A DNA stretch of 14,362 nucleotides from NCBI GenBank assembly GCA_929200485.1, contig CAKMZU010000054.1, positions 1-14,362 of the forward strand, written 5' to 3'. Source of the DNA: an uncultured Gammaproteobacteria bacterium (GTDB lineage Bacteria; Pseudomonadota; Gammaproteobacteria; Pseudomonadales; DT-91). The translations under genes and the position numbers were made by a program. Below are positions 7,372-14,362 of the stretch, piece after piece (positions within the stretch are counted from its first letter, which is position 1; each line of letters opens with the position of its first letter). Under the pieces are notes generated by a model. The model was not told the DNA's origin. It worked only from the letters and a program-made list of their open reading frames with translations, and searched no databases.

Positions 7372-7572
7372 CAAATGCTAAAGCAGGGGTTAAATGGTCT
7401 TGACCTTACCCCGCTTGCTTTAGATAGCATCAAAAAAATAAAACCATCACCTATTTTTAAACCAACACCCACCCATCCGAGAGTTAGACATCAAATAATT
7501 AAGGCCTTTGACTTTACCAATCAAATCGATAACGAGGTGCCAAGCAAACCAAAGACAATCAAGTACCGCTAA
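7372..7572 (+). pseudogene. duplicated C-terminal fragment of the clan CE lipoprotein
   Basis: The frame after the TAG at 7369-7371 encodes CAA-ATG and 65 residues from ATG 7375 that align with residues 805-871 of the lipoprotein at 3180-5795. Over 66 aligned positions I count 47 identities, 18 substitutions and one single-residue gap. The last stretch is almost unchanged (PRVRHQ-IKAFDFTNQID-E-PSKP--IKYR). Roughly 25 of the 47 identical residues use a different codon, so the copies diverged under protein-level selection. Similarity stops just before the CAA codon, at a position where the paralogue has Glu (GAA) and this copy has TAG. The catalytic His, Glu and Cys lie upstream of the shared part and are absent. 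A translated 65-aa product from ATG 7375 has no ribosome site, so a gene remnant is the best call. Confidence 0.75.
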
Positions 7573-7708
7573 CCCTTTTTAATGGCTGATACTCTTTTAC
7601 ACACCAAGCAATTACCTCACGACAATAAAGAATATTTTTTAATCCAAGTAGAATAAAAGCCATTCTCAATACAAAAAAAATCAATACTGGCACCTTAGAT
7701 TATGCCAT

Positions 7709-8902
7709 TTAAAGAATGATACATTGACTTTGACTGTCATTTCCAAACTTTGGATTTTTTATCTTAAACGCTTCACTTTGAGTTATTTGCTCGAAAAATT
7801 CAACCAACGATTTTTCTAACGGGCGATATTCCATTTTCAGATCGTCGATACTTTTTTGATTATCTACATAGCACTCTATATCAAAATTATTAGTTATGAA
7901 TTCTCGTGTTATTGTACCATCAAAGAAAGGACCAAAAAGCCATGCTAGATTTTTCCACATGGGCTTTTTATATATTGTTTCATCATATTTGTGAAATAAC
8001 TCTGCCATAGCGTGCAAACTCGTTCTCTCTGCTGAAACAATATATCGTTGCGCTATACTTTCTTCAGTAAATCCTGCTTTATAATGTGCATCAGCAACAT
8101 CTCGAACATCAACGGCCGCCAGACCTAATTTAGGTACTCCCCCTTTCCATCTGTATGAGCCATCAATCAGTTGAGTTATCAAATGATAACTTGTTGCTGT
8201 CGAATTTGGATTAATGCCAGGGCCAATGACAAACGCAGGGTTGATAGATACAAACTCCCAAGGCTTGCCCTTACTTAATTCTAAAGCTTTCTCTTCGGCT
8301 AGTGTTTTTGAGAAAGGGTATGGGTTATATTTCAGTGAAGAAGTTTTATTCCAATATGATTCGTCTAACCCTTTCCAGCTAGCCCCGTCCGCATTATTTT
8401 CTTTAGCAGTCGTTTCTATATTATCACCAGAAATGGCTGCTACACTACTAGTGAATACAACGCGCTTTACCGTACTTGTTTTATCTACAGAACTTAATAC
8501 ATTTTTTGTACCTTCCACTGCAGGCTTAATCAATTCTTCTTGCGGGTCTTTCGCGTAAAATTTAAAAGGGGATGCAGTATGAAAAACTAACTCACACCCC
8601 TTCATTGCCTCGTCATAACTACCTTCTTCCATCAAATCAGCTTCAAAATATGTGATGCTACCGTCTGAACTTTCTGCGATTTCATTAAGATATTTCAATT
8701 TTTCATTATCATCTTTATTGCGTACAGCAGCATGAACAGTGCACCCTTCTTCCAACAGTTTCTTTACTAGCACACCAGCGACATAGCCTGTTGCACCAGT
8801 CACTAATACGGGTTTTTCTTTATCAATAACTACGCCATAGCAAATATTATTAAAATAAATAAATATAAAAAAAGTACACTTATAAATAAATTTTAATTTC
8901 AT
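7709..8902 (-). CDS. exported extended SDR oxidoreductase (dihydroflavonol-reductase/GRE2-like) with C-terminal CIIL
   Basis: 397 aa. NAD(P)-binding motif TGATGYVA (35-42) follows VLV, the catalytic Ser is in FTSSVAA (152/153), and YPFSK (Y195, K199) is the YxxxK pair. NPAFVIGPG (from 221) is typical of the dihydroflavonol 4-reductase/aldehyde reductase/GRE2 branch of extended SDRs, which reduce aldehydes or ketones with NADPH. Two oddities: a Lys-then-aromatic hydrophobic N-terminus (MKLKFIYKCTFFIFIYFNNI, possible cleavage after CYG) looks like a secretion signal, and no ATG, GTG or TTG lies between it and the Rossmann fold, so it is part of the protein. The protein ends Q-C-I-I-L, a CaaX-like motif. 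Substrate unknown. The ribosome site before ATG 8902 is weak. Base composition is AT-rich like the rest of the left half. The SDR assignment is firm; the export and CaaX roles are inference. Confidence 0.85.
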   Translation of the reverse strand: MKLKFIYKCTFFIFIYFNNICYGVVIDKEKPVLVTGATGYVAGVLVKKLLEEGCTVHAAVRNKDDNEKLKYLNEIAESSDGSITYFEADLMEEGSYDEAMKGCELVFHTASPFKFYAKDPQEELIKPAVEGTKNVLSSVDKTSTVKRVVFTSSVAAISGDNIETTAKENNADGASWKGLDESYWNKTSSLKYNPYPFSKTLAEEKALELSKGKPWEFVSINPAFVIGPGINPNSTATSYHLITQLIDGSYRWKGGVPKLGLAAVDVRDVADAHYKAGFTEESIAQRYIVSAERTSLHAMAELFHKYDETIYKKPMWKNLAWLFGPFFDGTITREFITNNFDIECYVDNQKSIDDLKMEYRPLEKSLVEFFEQITQSEAFKIKNPKFGNDSQSQCIIL

Positions 8903-8956
8903 AATTTACTTAAATCGTTTGGTTAAGGATTACATGGACTTAATATAGGATAATAA

Positions 8957-8985
8957 TATTTATAATAAGTTCATTATTTATAATA
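8957..8985. repeat. 11-bp direct repeat upstream of the SDR gene
   Basis: TATTTATAATA occurs at 8957-8967 and 8975-8985, 18 bp apart, in the AT-rich 230-base gap before the SDR gene. On the coding strand it reads TATTATAAATA and contains -10-like hexamers, so it may be promoter DNA or a regulator site. No matching -35 box is clear. The remaining gap shows only a weak GGCT/AGCC hairpin (about 9108-9119) past the YkgJ-like gene. Confidence 0.25.
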
Positions 8986-9132
8986 TCCGTAGAATTAAAT
9001 AAACCAAAAAATACTGACTAACTTATACATATACAGAAAAGAAATGATAACTCTTGATTGGTCGAGAGAGCATTGATCTATACCAAGTCTGTTATTATTT
9101 TAAAGACGGGCTCAACAGCCTGAGTTGAAATA

Positions 9133-9384
9133 CTAAAATGTAGCGGCTTCTAATAACCTAAGTATATCTAGCGCCTGCTCAAAAGACTCTCCACAAAAGT
9201 CTAATTCTGCTGTAAACGATTCGCAGCACTGTGGGCGTCTTGGGTCGCCAAACAGCTGGCACAGATTTTCATTGGACAAGTGCACACAACGCATGCCTGC
9301 TTTTTTTCCATCAGGCATGCCGAAAAATGGCTGGTTAATCGAAGGGGCGATACAACAGGCACCGCAACCTTTTCTACATTGCAT
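9133..9384 (-). CDS. YkgJ-type cysteine-cluster protein
   Basis: 83 aa, the usual size for this short proteobacterial branch of the YkgJ/'zinc- or iron-chelating' family. Nine Cys residues are visible (3, 7, 10, 11, 33, 42, 53, 54, 64), in the typical order CRKGCGACCIAPSI, GMPDGKKAGMRC, C-LFGDPRRP-CC and F-CG. The family is thought to bind a metal or Fe-S cluster; the reaction is unknown. ATG 9384 lies inside the end of the RND transporter gene (11-base overlap, different frame), so translation is probably coupled. No strong Shine-Dalgarno site of its own is seen. Confidence 0.88.
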   Translation of the reverse strand: MQCRKGCGACCIAPSINQPFFGMPDGKKAGMRCVHLSNENLCQLFGDPRRPQCCESFTAELDFCGESFEQALDILRLLEAATF

Positions 9385-11923
9385 GAACTTTTATCGGTTT
9401 GAAGGTTAATAACGTGGCTGGCAAAAGAATCAATGCACCCAGGAGTGCTGATGACATTGCCAGACTTGTTAACAATCCAAAATAAATACTCGGCGTAAAA
9501 TTCGACAAGGTCAATATCGAAAAACCAAAGATAATGGTCACTGAGGTATAAAACATTGCCAAACCTGTGCTGTGATGACAGCGGTTGATCGTTGCTCGAT
9601 AGTCACCCCCATGCTTCACTAATTCTCGTTTAAAACGATGCAGGTAGTGGATAGTATCATCAACACCAATGCCCAAGGTGATCGCGGCAATCGTGATCGT
9701 CATGATATCCAATGGGATACCAACTATCCCCATCAACCCCAGCACAATACCAGCAGCTAATAGATTAGGTAAAACGCCAATGAAGGCCAACTTGACTGAG
9801 CGAAACAAAAGTCCAAACATTAGCATGATGGCGAAGAATACAGCGCCCAAGGTTTTAATCTGTGAGCTAAATAAGCTTTGAAGCAGGTTATTATAAAGCA
9901 CCATGATACCCGTCAACGTCACGTTCTCAGGTTTCATGCCCAAATCATTGGTTAGATAGGATTGAATATTTTTAAGATAATCCTGCCTGTTCAATGTTTT
10001 ACTGGTTTCTTTCACCCTCACACTAATTCGTGCCTCAGATCCATCATCAGAAAGATAAGGCTCAACCAGCGTTTGCTTCAAATCTTCGTCCATATTTTTC
10101 CAGACAATCGCCAACTGGACGTTATCGACATGCTCCCCGGAAATATCTTTGATGACCTGATAAAGGGTGGCAAGCGACAAAACTTTTCCTGAATCAGGTT
10201 GAGCGGCAAGGTAGTCTTGTGCTTTTTCGATGGTCTCCAACCCAGCGACTGTAAACCAATAAGGTAAATCCACTCTATACTCACTGGCAAAGTCGGCTTG
10301 ATTGAAATCATCATTCGCAAAAAAATCATCTAACTCATCAGGCAGTTCTTCTTCAATACCCGCAAGCTTTGTTTCTTTATTGACCGTTGGATGTCTTAAT
10401 AAAATACTTAACGGCAGTGTGCCGCCTAGCTGCTTATCAAGGGTTAACATGCCTTGATAAATTTCGGTATCTTTTGAAAAATTATCAATAAAGCGGTTTT
10501 CAACTTTTAATTGCGTGAATCCCAAAACCGCAGCAACAACCAAGGCTGAACTGACAAACATCACTTTGCCCGTATGATCCAGAGCAAGACGTGAAAAACA
10601 CTCAACCAGTTGATTGGTCACAGGATCCTTCTCTTCATGATAGTGCCGTCGAATAATTAAAAGCCCTGCTGGCAAAATCAAAAAAGAAAGCACTAATGCA
10701 ACAGATACTGCCGCCGTCATCATCCAGCCAAAATCGATCACAGGCTTGATGTCTGACATCACTAATGACATAAAGGCAACAACGGTTGTGAGCGTAGTAA
10801 AGAAACAAGGTTTTATCATCACTGAGGTCACGTAAGCGACCAGCTCTTTTTGATTGAGCTTGGGTTGGCGCTTTTCTTCTTCGATAAAACGCACGATTAA
10901 ATGCACCGTGATCGACAATGTGATAATAAGCAGTATTGCAATAAAATTAGCGGAAAGAATGGTTAGCTTAATGCCTAACCACCCTAAGCTTCCAAGCATA
11001 ACGACGCCTGTCGCAAGGCAAGTCAAAATAGGCAGCAACACCCAACGTAGTCGTCTAAAGATTATCCACAATAGCGCAATGATAAATAGCACGATAGCAA
11101 TCCCAAAAACCAGCATATCGCTTCGAAGAAAATCAAGCATATCACTGACAATCATGGGAACACCGCCAATAAACATCTGCTCATGGGTATGTGCAGATGT
11201 TATCTGTCGCACCTGTTCAATGAGCTTGGTTTCCATGGCTTTTCTATCCCGCACGGCCTGATCATAAGCCTTAAGCACTTTATGGTAAGCCTGGCTTCTG
11301 CCTTCACTTGCCAGCAACGCTAACTTTTCTTTTTTTAGTGCCTGTAAATGATTAGCGGGGGTAAGATTAACCACGATGGCTGTGGTTTTCTCATCCATAC
11401 TGGTCACTAACTGCTGATAGAGGGGGCTGGTTTTAAACTCTTTCCTCGCCAAGTTGAGATCAGCAGTTTTAAGGTACTTAATATCATCTGCAAATTGCCC
11501 AAAACGCACCTTAGGACTATAGAGTAAAGGGACATCCAGGTAGGTCAAAACCGAATCCACGCCGGATAAATGCGCAAGTTTGCCTTTCAATCCCTCGACT
11601 TTCTTAAAAGTTTCATCGGAAAAAAGCGGCGTATTTGGTGTATAGGCAACAACGAGAAACTCCCTTGAATGATAGGCTTTACCCATCTTTTCATAGGCTA
11701 CAAATGCAGGGTCATTTTGCAATATCAGTGAATCACTGGAGGCATCAATGTCCAGATCCGGGATTTTAAGACCCAAAACAACGCAAAGCAGGAATAAAGC
11801 TGACAATATACTTTTCGGGTAATTGAGCGCTTTAACATAAAGTGATTTCAACAAGTGTTCTCCATTTGAACTATTATTCGGTGCGCCATCTTGTGCTGCC
11901 AACTCCACAGACTCTGAAGACAT
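9374..11923 (-). CDS. RND-family transporter (HAE3/MMPL type)
   Basis: 849 aa, normal length for HAE3 exporters. Inner-membrane protein with two repeated halves: TM1 (about 38-53), a large periplasmic loop to about 268, five helices (about 270-425), TM7 (about 454-472), a second loop (to about 690) and five more helices to the C-terminus. TM10-11 carries GVDDTIHYLHRF (753-764), the acidic signature of HAE3/MMPL transporters; the equivalent site in the first half is SITVHLIVRF, with no Asp pair. Proteins of this group move lipids, hopanoids or other hydrophobic compounds; the substrate here cannot be read. ATG 11923 has a poor ribosome site. A TTG at 11854 behind GGAG would remove 23 hydrophilic residues and give a more usual short N-terminus, so the start is uncertain. 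Lies 124 bases after ubiX and overlaps the YkgJ-like gene. Confidence 0.92.
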   Translation of the reverse strand: MSSESVELAAQDGAPNNSSNGEHLLKSLYVKALNYPKSILSALFLLCVVLGLKIPDLDIDASSDSLILQNDPAFVAYEKMGKAYHSREFLVVAYTPNTPLFSDETFKKVEGLKGKLAHLSGVDSVLTYLDVPLLYSPKVRFGQFADDIKYLKTADLNLARKEFKTSPLYQQLVTSMDEKTTAIVVNLTPANHLQALKKEKLALLASEGRSQAYHKVLKAYDQAVRDRKAMETKLIEQVRQITSAHTHEQMFIGGVPMIVSDMLDFLRSDMLVFGIAIVLFIIALLWIIFRRLRWVLLPILTCLATGVVMLGSLGWLGIKLTILSANFIAILLIITLSITVHLIVRFIEEEKRQPKLNQKELVAYVTSVMIKPCFFTTLTTVVAFMSLVMSDIKPVIDFGWMMTAAVSVALVLSFLILPAGLLIIRRHYHEEKDPVTNQLVECFSRLALDHTGKVMFVSSALVVAAVLGFTQLKVENRFIDNFSKDTEIYQGMLTLDKQLGGTLPLSILLRHPTVNKETKLAGIEEELPDELDDFFANDDFNQADFASEYRVDLPYWFTVAGLETIEKAQDYLAAQPDSGKVLSLATLYQVIKDISGEHVDNVQLAIVWKNMDEDLKQTLVEPYLSDDGSEARISVRVKETSKTLNRQDYLKNIQSYLTNDLGMKPENVTLTGIMVLYNNLLQSLFSSQIKTLGAVFFAIMLMFGLLFRSVKLAFIGVLPNLLAAGIVLGLMGIVGIPLDIMTITIAAITLGIGVDDTIHYLHRFKRELVKHGGDYRATINRCHHSTGLAMFYTSVTIIFGFSILTLSNFTPSIYFGLLTSLAMSSALLGALILLPATLLTFKPIKVHAM

Positions 11924-11950
11924 AGCTTAAACCATTCTTATTTAAGTCAT

Positions 11951-12008
11951 TACCCTTTTTACACCCGACACGAGAAATATCAGCAAACTGCCAGTTCGCA
12001 AAAGGGTA
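11951..12008. promoter_or_regulatory. nested inverted repeats between ubiX and the RND gene
   Basis: A perfect 9-bp inverted repeat, TACCCTTTT (11951-11959) and AAAAGGGTA (12000-12008), encloses a 17-bp near-palindrome GCAAACTGCCAGTTCGC (11983-11999, one mismatched pair around a central base). There is no T-run after the inner stem on the minus strand, so it looks more like an operator or mRNA structure upstream of the RND gene than a ubiX terminator. Confidence 0.3.
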
Positions 12009-12047
12009 AAACAAATCATCCACTAAACCCTCTTCGACAAACTCAGG

Positions 12048-12683
12048 TTAATCAGAGGTTCCCCAAGGAGAAAGTAATGATTGATCAAGACCTAATTGGC
12101 TTAATATTCGAGCCACAATAAAATCAATAAGCTGATCAATGGATTGAGGCTTATGATAAAAGCCAGGACTTGCGGGCAGGATGCTTACCCCCATGAGTGA
12201 CAATTTATGCATATGCTCTAACTGAATAGCCGATAGTGGCGTTTCTCGTGGCATCAATAATAAAGGGCGTCGCTCTTTTAAACAAACAACTGCCGCTCGC
12301 TTAATCAAGCTATCGGACAATCCAATGGCTATTGAAGCCAGTGTACCCGTGCTACAAGGTGCTACAACCATAGCATCAATGGGAGCACTGCCTGAGGCCA
12401 TCGGCGAATTCCAGTCATTGGTTGCATAGCAGGTTAACTGATCATCCGAGCTTAACGATAAACTTAGGTGATTCACCAACGTCTGTTTCTGCTCGCCCGG
12501 AAGATCGGGTATCAAAAAACCTTCTTCAAGTCTGGCAACTGCCTTGGCACCTTCAGAAATTGCACAGTAAACCCGGCAATCTAACCGAACCAATTCCTCC
12601 AGCAAACGCAGAGCATAAACAAATCCTGATGCACCTGTGATCGCTAATGCAATCGTCTTATTATAATGTTTATTGTCTTTCAA
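12048..12683 (-). CDS. ubiX: flavin prenyltransferase UbiX
   Basis: 211 aa, normal for UbiX/Pad1. It makes prenylated FMN from dimethylallyl (mono)phosphate and reduced FMN; the cofactor is used by UbiD decarboxylase in ubiquinone synthesis. Family motifs in order: ITGASGF-YALRLLE (15-29, FMN phosphate loop), ASGSAPIDAMVVAPCS (96-111), LKERRPLLLMPRETPL (135-150) and PGFYHKP (173-179). The start codon is TTG (12683-12681) preceded at 6 bases by a strong GGAGG; the nearby ATG (12687) is in the mpl frame. The first 14 bases overlap the mpl end, indicating translational coupling. The pairing with mpl is common in gammaproteobacteria. Confidence 0.95.
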   Translation of the reverse strand: MKDNKHYNKTIALAITGASGFVYALRLLEELVRLDCRVYCAISEGAKAVARLEEGFLIPDLPGEQKQTLVNHLSLSLSSDDQLTCYATNDWNSPMASGSAPIDAMVVAPCSTGTLASIAIGLSDSLIKRAAVVCLKERRPLLLMPRETPLSAIQLEHMHKLSLMGVSILPASPGFYHKPQSIDQLIDFIVARILSQLGLDQSLLSPWGTSD

Positions 12684-14022
12684 GCATGGCCTCCGTCAGC
12701 TTTTCTCGAAAACCACCGAAGCTTCCGTTACTCATCAATACGACCTGATCACCCGACTGGATGTGCTTTAGAACCGCATCCAACAACGACTCAACCTGGC
12801 TGAAATATCCACCCAACTCATCAGGAAACGCCCAGCTTAAATCACCACCAAAATAAAAGAAACATTTATCCGCCGGAGAAACGGCCGCTTGTAACGCATG
12901 CTTATGAAACCCTTGCTTCATGGTATTCGATGCTAATTCGACAACGGCTATCACTCGTCCATCATGTGAAGATCTTACCCCATCAAGGCTGGTTTTAATT
13001 GCCGAAGGGTGATGGGCAAAATCATCAAATATCTGAACATCCCCCTGATCATAGAGCTTCTCCATCCGCCGTTTGACGCCTTGAAATTTTTCCAACGCAC
13101 GAGCAACGGCTTGAAGATTTAAACCCACAGCCACGGCTGCACTCGCCACAGCCAACGCATTATTGAGATTATGCTCACCAATTAACGGCCAGTTAACAAT
13201 TGCTGAGTCGGCAGTGGCTGTATTAACCAATTCAAATTGACTGCCACTGCTAGCAACTTTTGTCGCTATGATATTTGCATTTTGATGATTGACCGAAAAA
13301 GTGGATTGATTTGACCAACAGCCTTTTGCCAGAACACTTAAAATTTCCGGATCGTTTGCAGGGTAAATCACTTGGCCTTTTGAGGGGACTAACCTCACAA
13401 CATGATGAAACTGACGCTTAATATCATCCATATCATTAAAAATATCCGCATGATCAAACTCGATATTATTAATAATCAACATTTCTGGTTTATAGTGAAC
13501 AAATTTACTGCGTTTATCGAAGAAAGCCGTATCGTATTCATCCGCTTCGATAACAAAAAACTCACCCTCTCCTACACGCGCTGAAAAGGGAAAATCATGC
13601 AATACCCCACCCACTAGAAACCCGGGCTTCAATCCTGCATGTTCTAACACCCAAGCTAACATGGCACTCGTGGTTGTCTTGCCGTGCGTCCCCGACACTG
13701 CGATCACTCGCTTATCTTTTATAATATAGTCATGTAAAAATCCTGGCCCCGAGGTATAGACCATATTGTCATTTAACAGCAGCTCAACCATTGGATTACC
13801 TCGGCTGAGTGCATTACCCACAATCACCGTGTCCGGAGAGAATTTTTTTAAGTGCGCAGGGTCATAGCCTTGGTCTAGACAAATTCCTGCTTTCTCAAGC
13901 TGAGTACTCATAGGCGGGTAGATATTTTCATCGCAACCGGCCACGATGTAACCCATCTCTTTCGCTAAAACAGCAAGACTGCCCATAAATGTGCCACAAA
14001 CACCTAAAATATATACGCGCAT
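12670..14022 (-). CDS. mpl: UDP-N-acetylmuramate:L-alanyl-gamma-D-glutamyl-meso-diaminopimelate ligase
   Basis: 450 aa (E. coli Mpl is about 457). This cytoplasmic Mur-ligase-family enzyme attaches recycled murein tripeptide to UDP-MurNAc using ATP. Visible motifs: N-terminal Rossmann start MRVYILGVCGTFMGSLAVLA (1-20); ATP loop GTHGKTTT (111-118, Lys115); the NNIEFDHADIF stretch; and FDDFAHHPSAI in the C-terminal domain, typical of Mpl/MurC. The reading frame stays open to an ATG at 14127, but the conserved Mpl N-terminus begins at MRVYILG, where ATG 14022 has a GAGTGGA site just upstream; the extra 35 codons look non-coding. The stop overlaps the ubiX start by 14 bases. Confidence 0.96.
   Translation of the reverse strand: MRVYILGVCGTFMGSLAVLAKEMGYIVAGCDENIYPPMSTQLEKAGICLDQGYDPAHLKKFSPDTVIVGNALSRGNPMVELLLNDNMVYTSGPGFLHDYIIKDKRVIAVSGTHGKTTTSAMLAWVLEHAGLKPGFLVGGVLHDFPFSARVGEGEFFVIEADEYDTAFFDKRSKFVHYKPEMLIINNIEFDHADIFNDMDDIKRQFHHVVRLVPSKGQVIYPANDPEILSVLAKGCWSNQSTFSVNHQNANIIATKVASSGSQFELVNTATADSAIVNWPLIGEHNLNNALAVASAAVAVGLNLQAVARALEKFQGVKRRMEKLYDQGDVQIFDDFAHHPSAIKTSLDGVRSSHDGRVIAVVELASNTMKQGFHKHALQAAVSPADKCFFYFGGDLSWAFPDELGGYFSQVESLLDAVLKHIQSGDQVVLMSNGSFGGFREKLTEAMLERQ
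12690..12694 (-). promoter_or_regulatory. GGAGG ribosome-binding site that fixes the ubiX TTG start
   Basis: Minus-strand GGAGG lies within the last codons of mpl, six bases before TTG 12683. It is the strongest ribosome site seen in the window and explains initiation at a non-ATG codon. Confidence 0.7.
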
Positions 14023-14107
14023 AAATCCACTCAATATCATCCGAAAACAGAACGAACCCTGGACACTCTCAACCGAAATCATACTCCGCTGACAATATCC
14101 AAGGTGA

Positions 14108-14221
14108 TTATTCGAGAACAATCGCAATTTCTAAAATTTGAATAGCATGGCGCATGGATAAGTGAAATTCAACATGCAAGTTGCGGATTTTTTCAGTATC
14201 ATTAGCGAGTTTATGTCTCAT
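14108..14221 (-). CDS. doubtful 37-codon ORF upstream of mpl
   Basis: ATG 14221 overlaps the TGA of the partial upstream gene (TGATG arrangement) and reads 37 codons to TAA at 14108, starting MRHKLANDTEKIRN. GAG lies four bases before the ATG. No homology recognised. The coupled arrangement favours translation, but the small size and lack of features leave it doubtful. Confidence 0.2.
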   Translation of the reverse strand: MRHKLANDTEKIRNLHVEFHLSMRHAIQILEIAIVLE

Positions 14222-14362
14222 CAACTCAGGATCTTGCGATACGGTTCTTCAAGGGACGTTTTGATGTCTTTCGAAGGAAGCACTTGTGCAATTCCCCCAA
14301 GCAAAAAAGACAGGCAAAAAGCGAAGGAAAGCGAGTAGATAATTAACTGGAATGTATCAAAG
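14221..14362 (-). CDS. C-terminal part of an unidentified hydrophobic protein (5' end outside window)
   Basis: The frame is open from the right edge to TGA (14223-14221), about 46 residues. It holds a hydrophobic segment (FQLIIYSLSFAFCLSFLLGGIA) and then a polar tail ending in EEPYRKILS. No start codon is visible inside the window. It could be the membrane anchor or signal of a small protein, or the end of a larger membrane protein. Same strand as mpl, about 200 bases upstream of its start. Confidence 0.4.
   Translation of the reverse strand, partial: FDTFQLIIYSLSFAFCLSFLLGGIAQVLPSKDIKTSLEEPYRKILS

Noticed and set aside
7582..7656. 24-codon plus-strand ORF after the duplicated tail
   Set aside because: No ribosome site, very short, no recognisable sequence; treated as intergenic.
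8214..8558. 114-codon plus-strand ORF opposite the SDR gene
   Set aside because: The minus frame carries all SDR catalytic motifs; the plus frame is its complement shadow.
10854..11261. 135-codon plus-strand ORF opposite the RND gene
   Set aside because: Mirrors membrane helices of the RND protein; no independent support.
14023..14127. N-terminal extension of Mpl by 35 residues
   Set aside because: Mpl proteins begin at the MRVYILG-like Rossmann strand; the extension matches nothing and a ribosome site precedes ATG 14022.

Overview
The window looks like a chromosome segment of a low-to-moderate GC gammaproteobacterium. The main evidence is the right half, where an mpl-ubiX pair is followed by an HAE3-type RND transporter and a small YkgJ-type cysteine-cluster protein, all on the minus strand, as in Pseudomonas/Oceanospirillales-like genomes. 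I cannot name the genus from sequence alone. No rRNA, tRNA or CRISPR array is visible.

Left half (about 1-8900): an AT-rich accessory region of exported proteins of mostly unknown function. It opens with a candidate miniature transposable element (166-281). Next come two tandem plus-strand lipoprotein genes 17 bases apart. The first (352-3162) has three Ig-like domains, a leucine-rich segment and an M6/M11-like metallopeptidase region with a non-standard zinc motif. The second (3180-5795) has a lipobox, a long extracytoplasmic part, an internal membrane segment and a C-terminal domain with a His/Glu/Gln/Cys signature of clan CE cysteine peptidases/YopJ-type acetyltransferases. A small membrane protein (5799-6233, minus) converges on it. 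A secreted orphan protein (6568-7371, plus) follows. Directly behind its amber stop, in the same frame, lies a 66-codon copy of the tail of the clan CE protein (7372-7572). The half ends with an extended SDR oxidoreductase (7709-8902, minus) that carries a secretion signal and ends in the CaaX-like tetrapeptide CIIL. The mix of LRR, Ig, metallopeptidase, clan CE and CaaX-like features suggests proteins facing other cells, probably eukaryotic ones; this is inference.

Right half (about 9100-14362): conserved housekeeping genes on the minus strand, in transcription order: the tail of an unidentified hydrophobic protein (14221-14362), a doubtful 37-codon ORF, mpl (murein tripeptide recycling), ubiX (prenylated-FMN synthesis; TTG start behind a GGAGG inside the mpl end), the RND transporter, and the YkgJ-like protein overlapping it by 11 bases. 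A 9-bp inverted repeat enclosing a near-perfect 17-bp palindrome lies between ubiX and the RND gene.

The strongest leads are the clan CE lipoprotein with its nearby duplicated tail, and the exported, CaaX-ended SDR.
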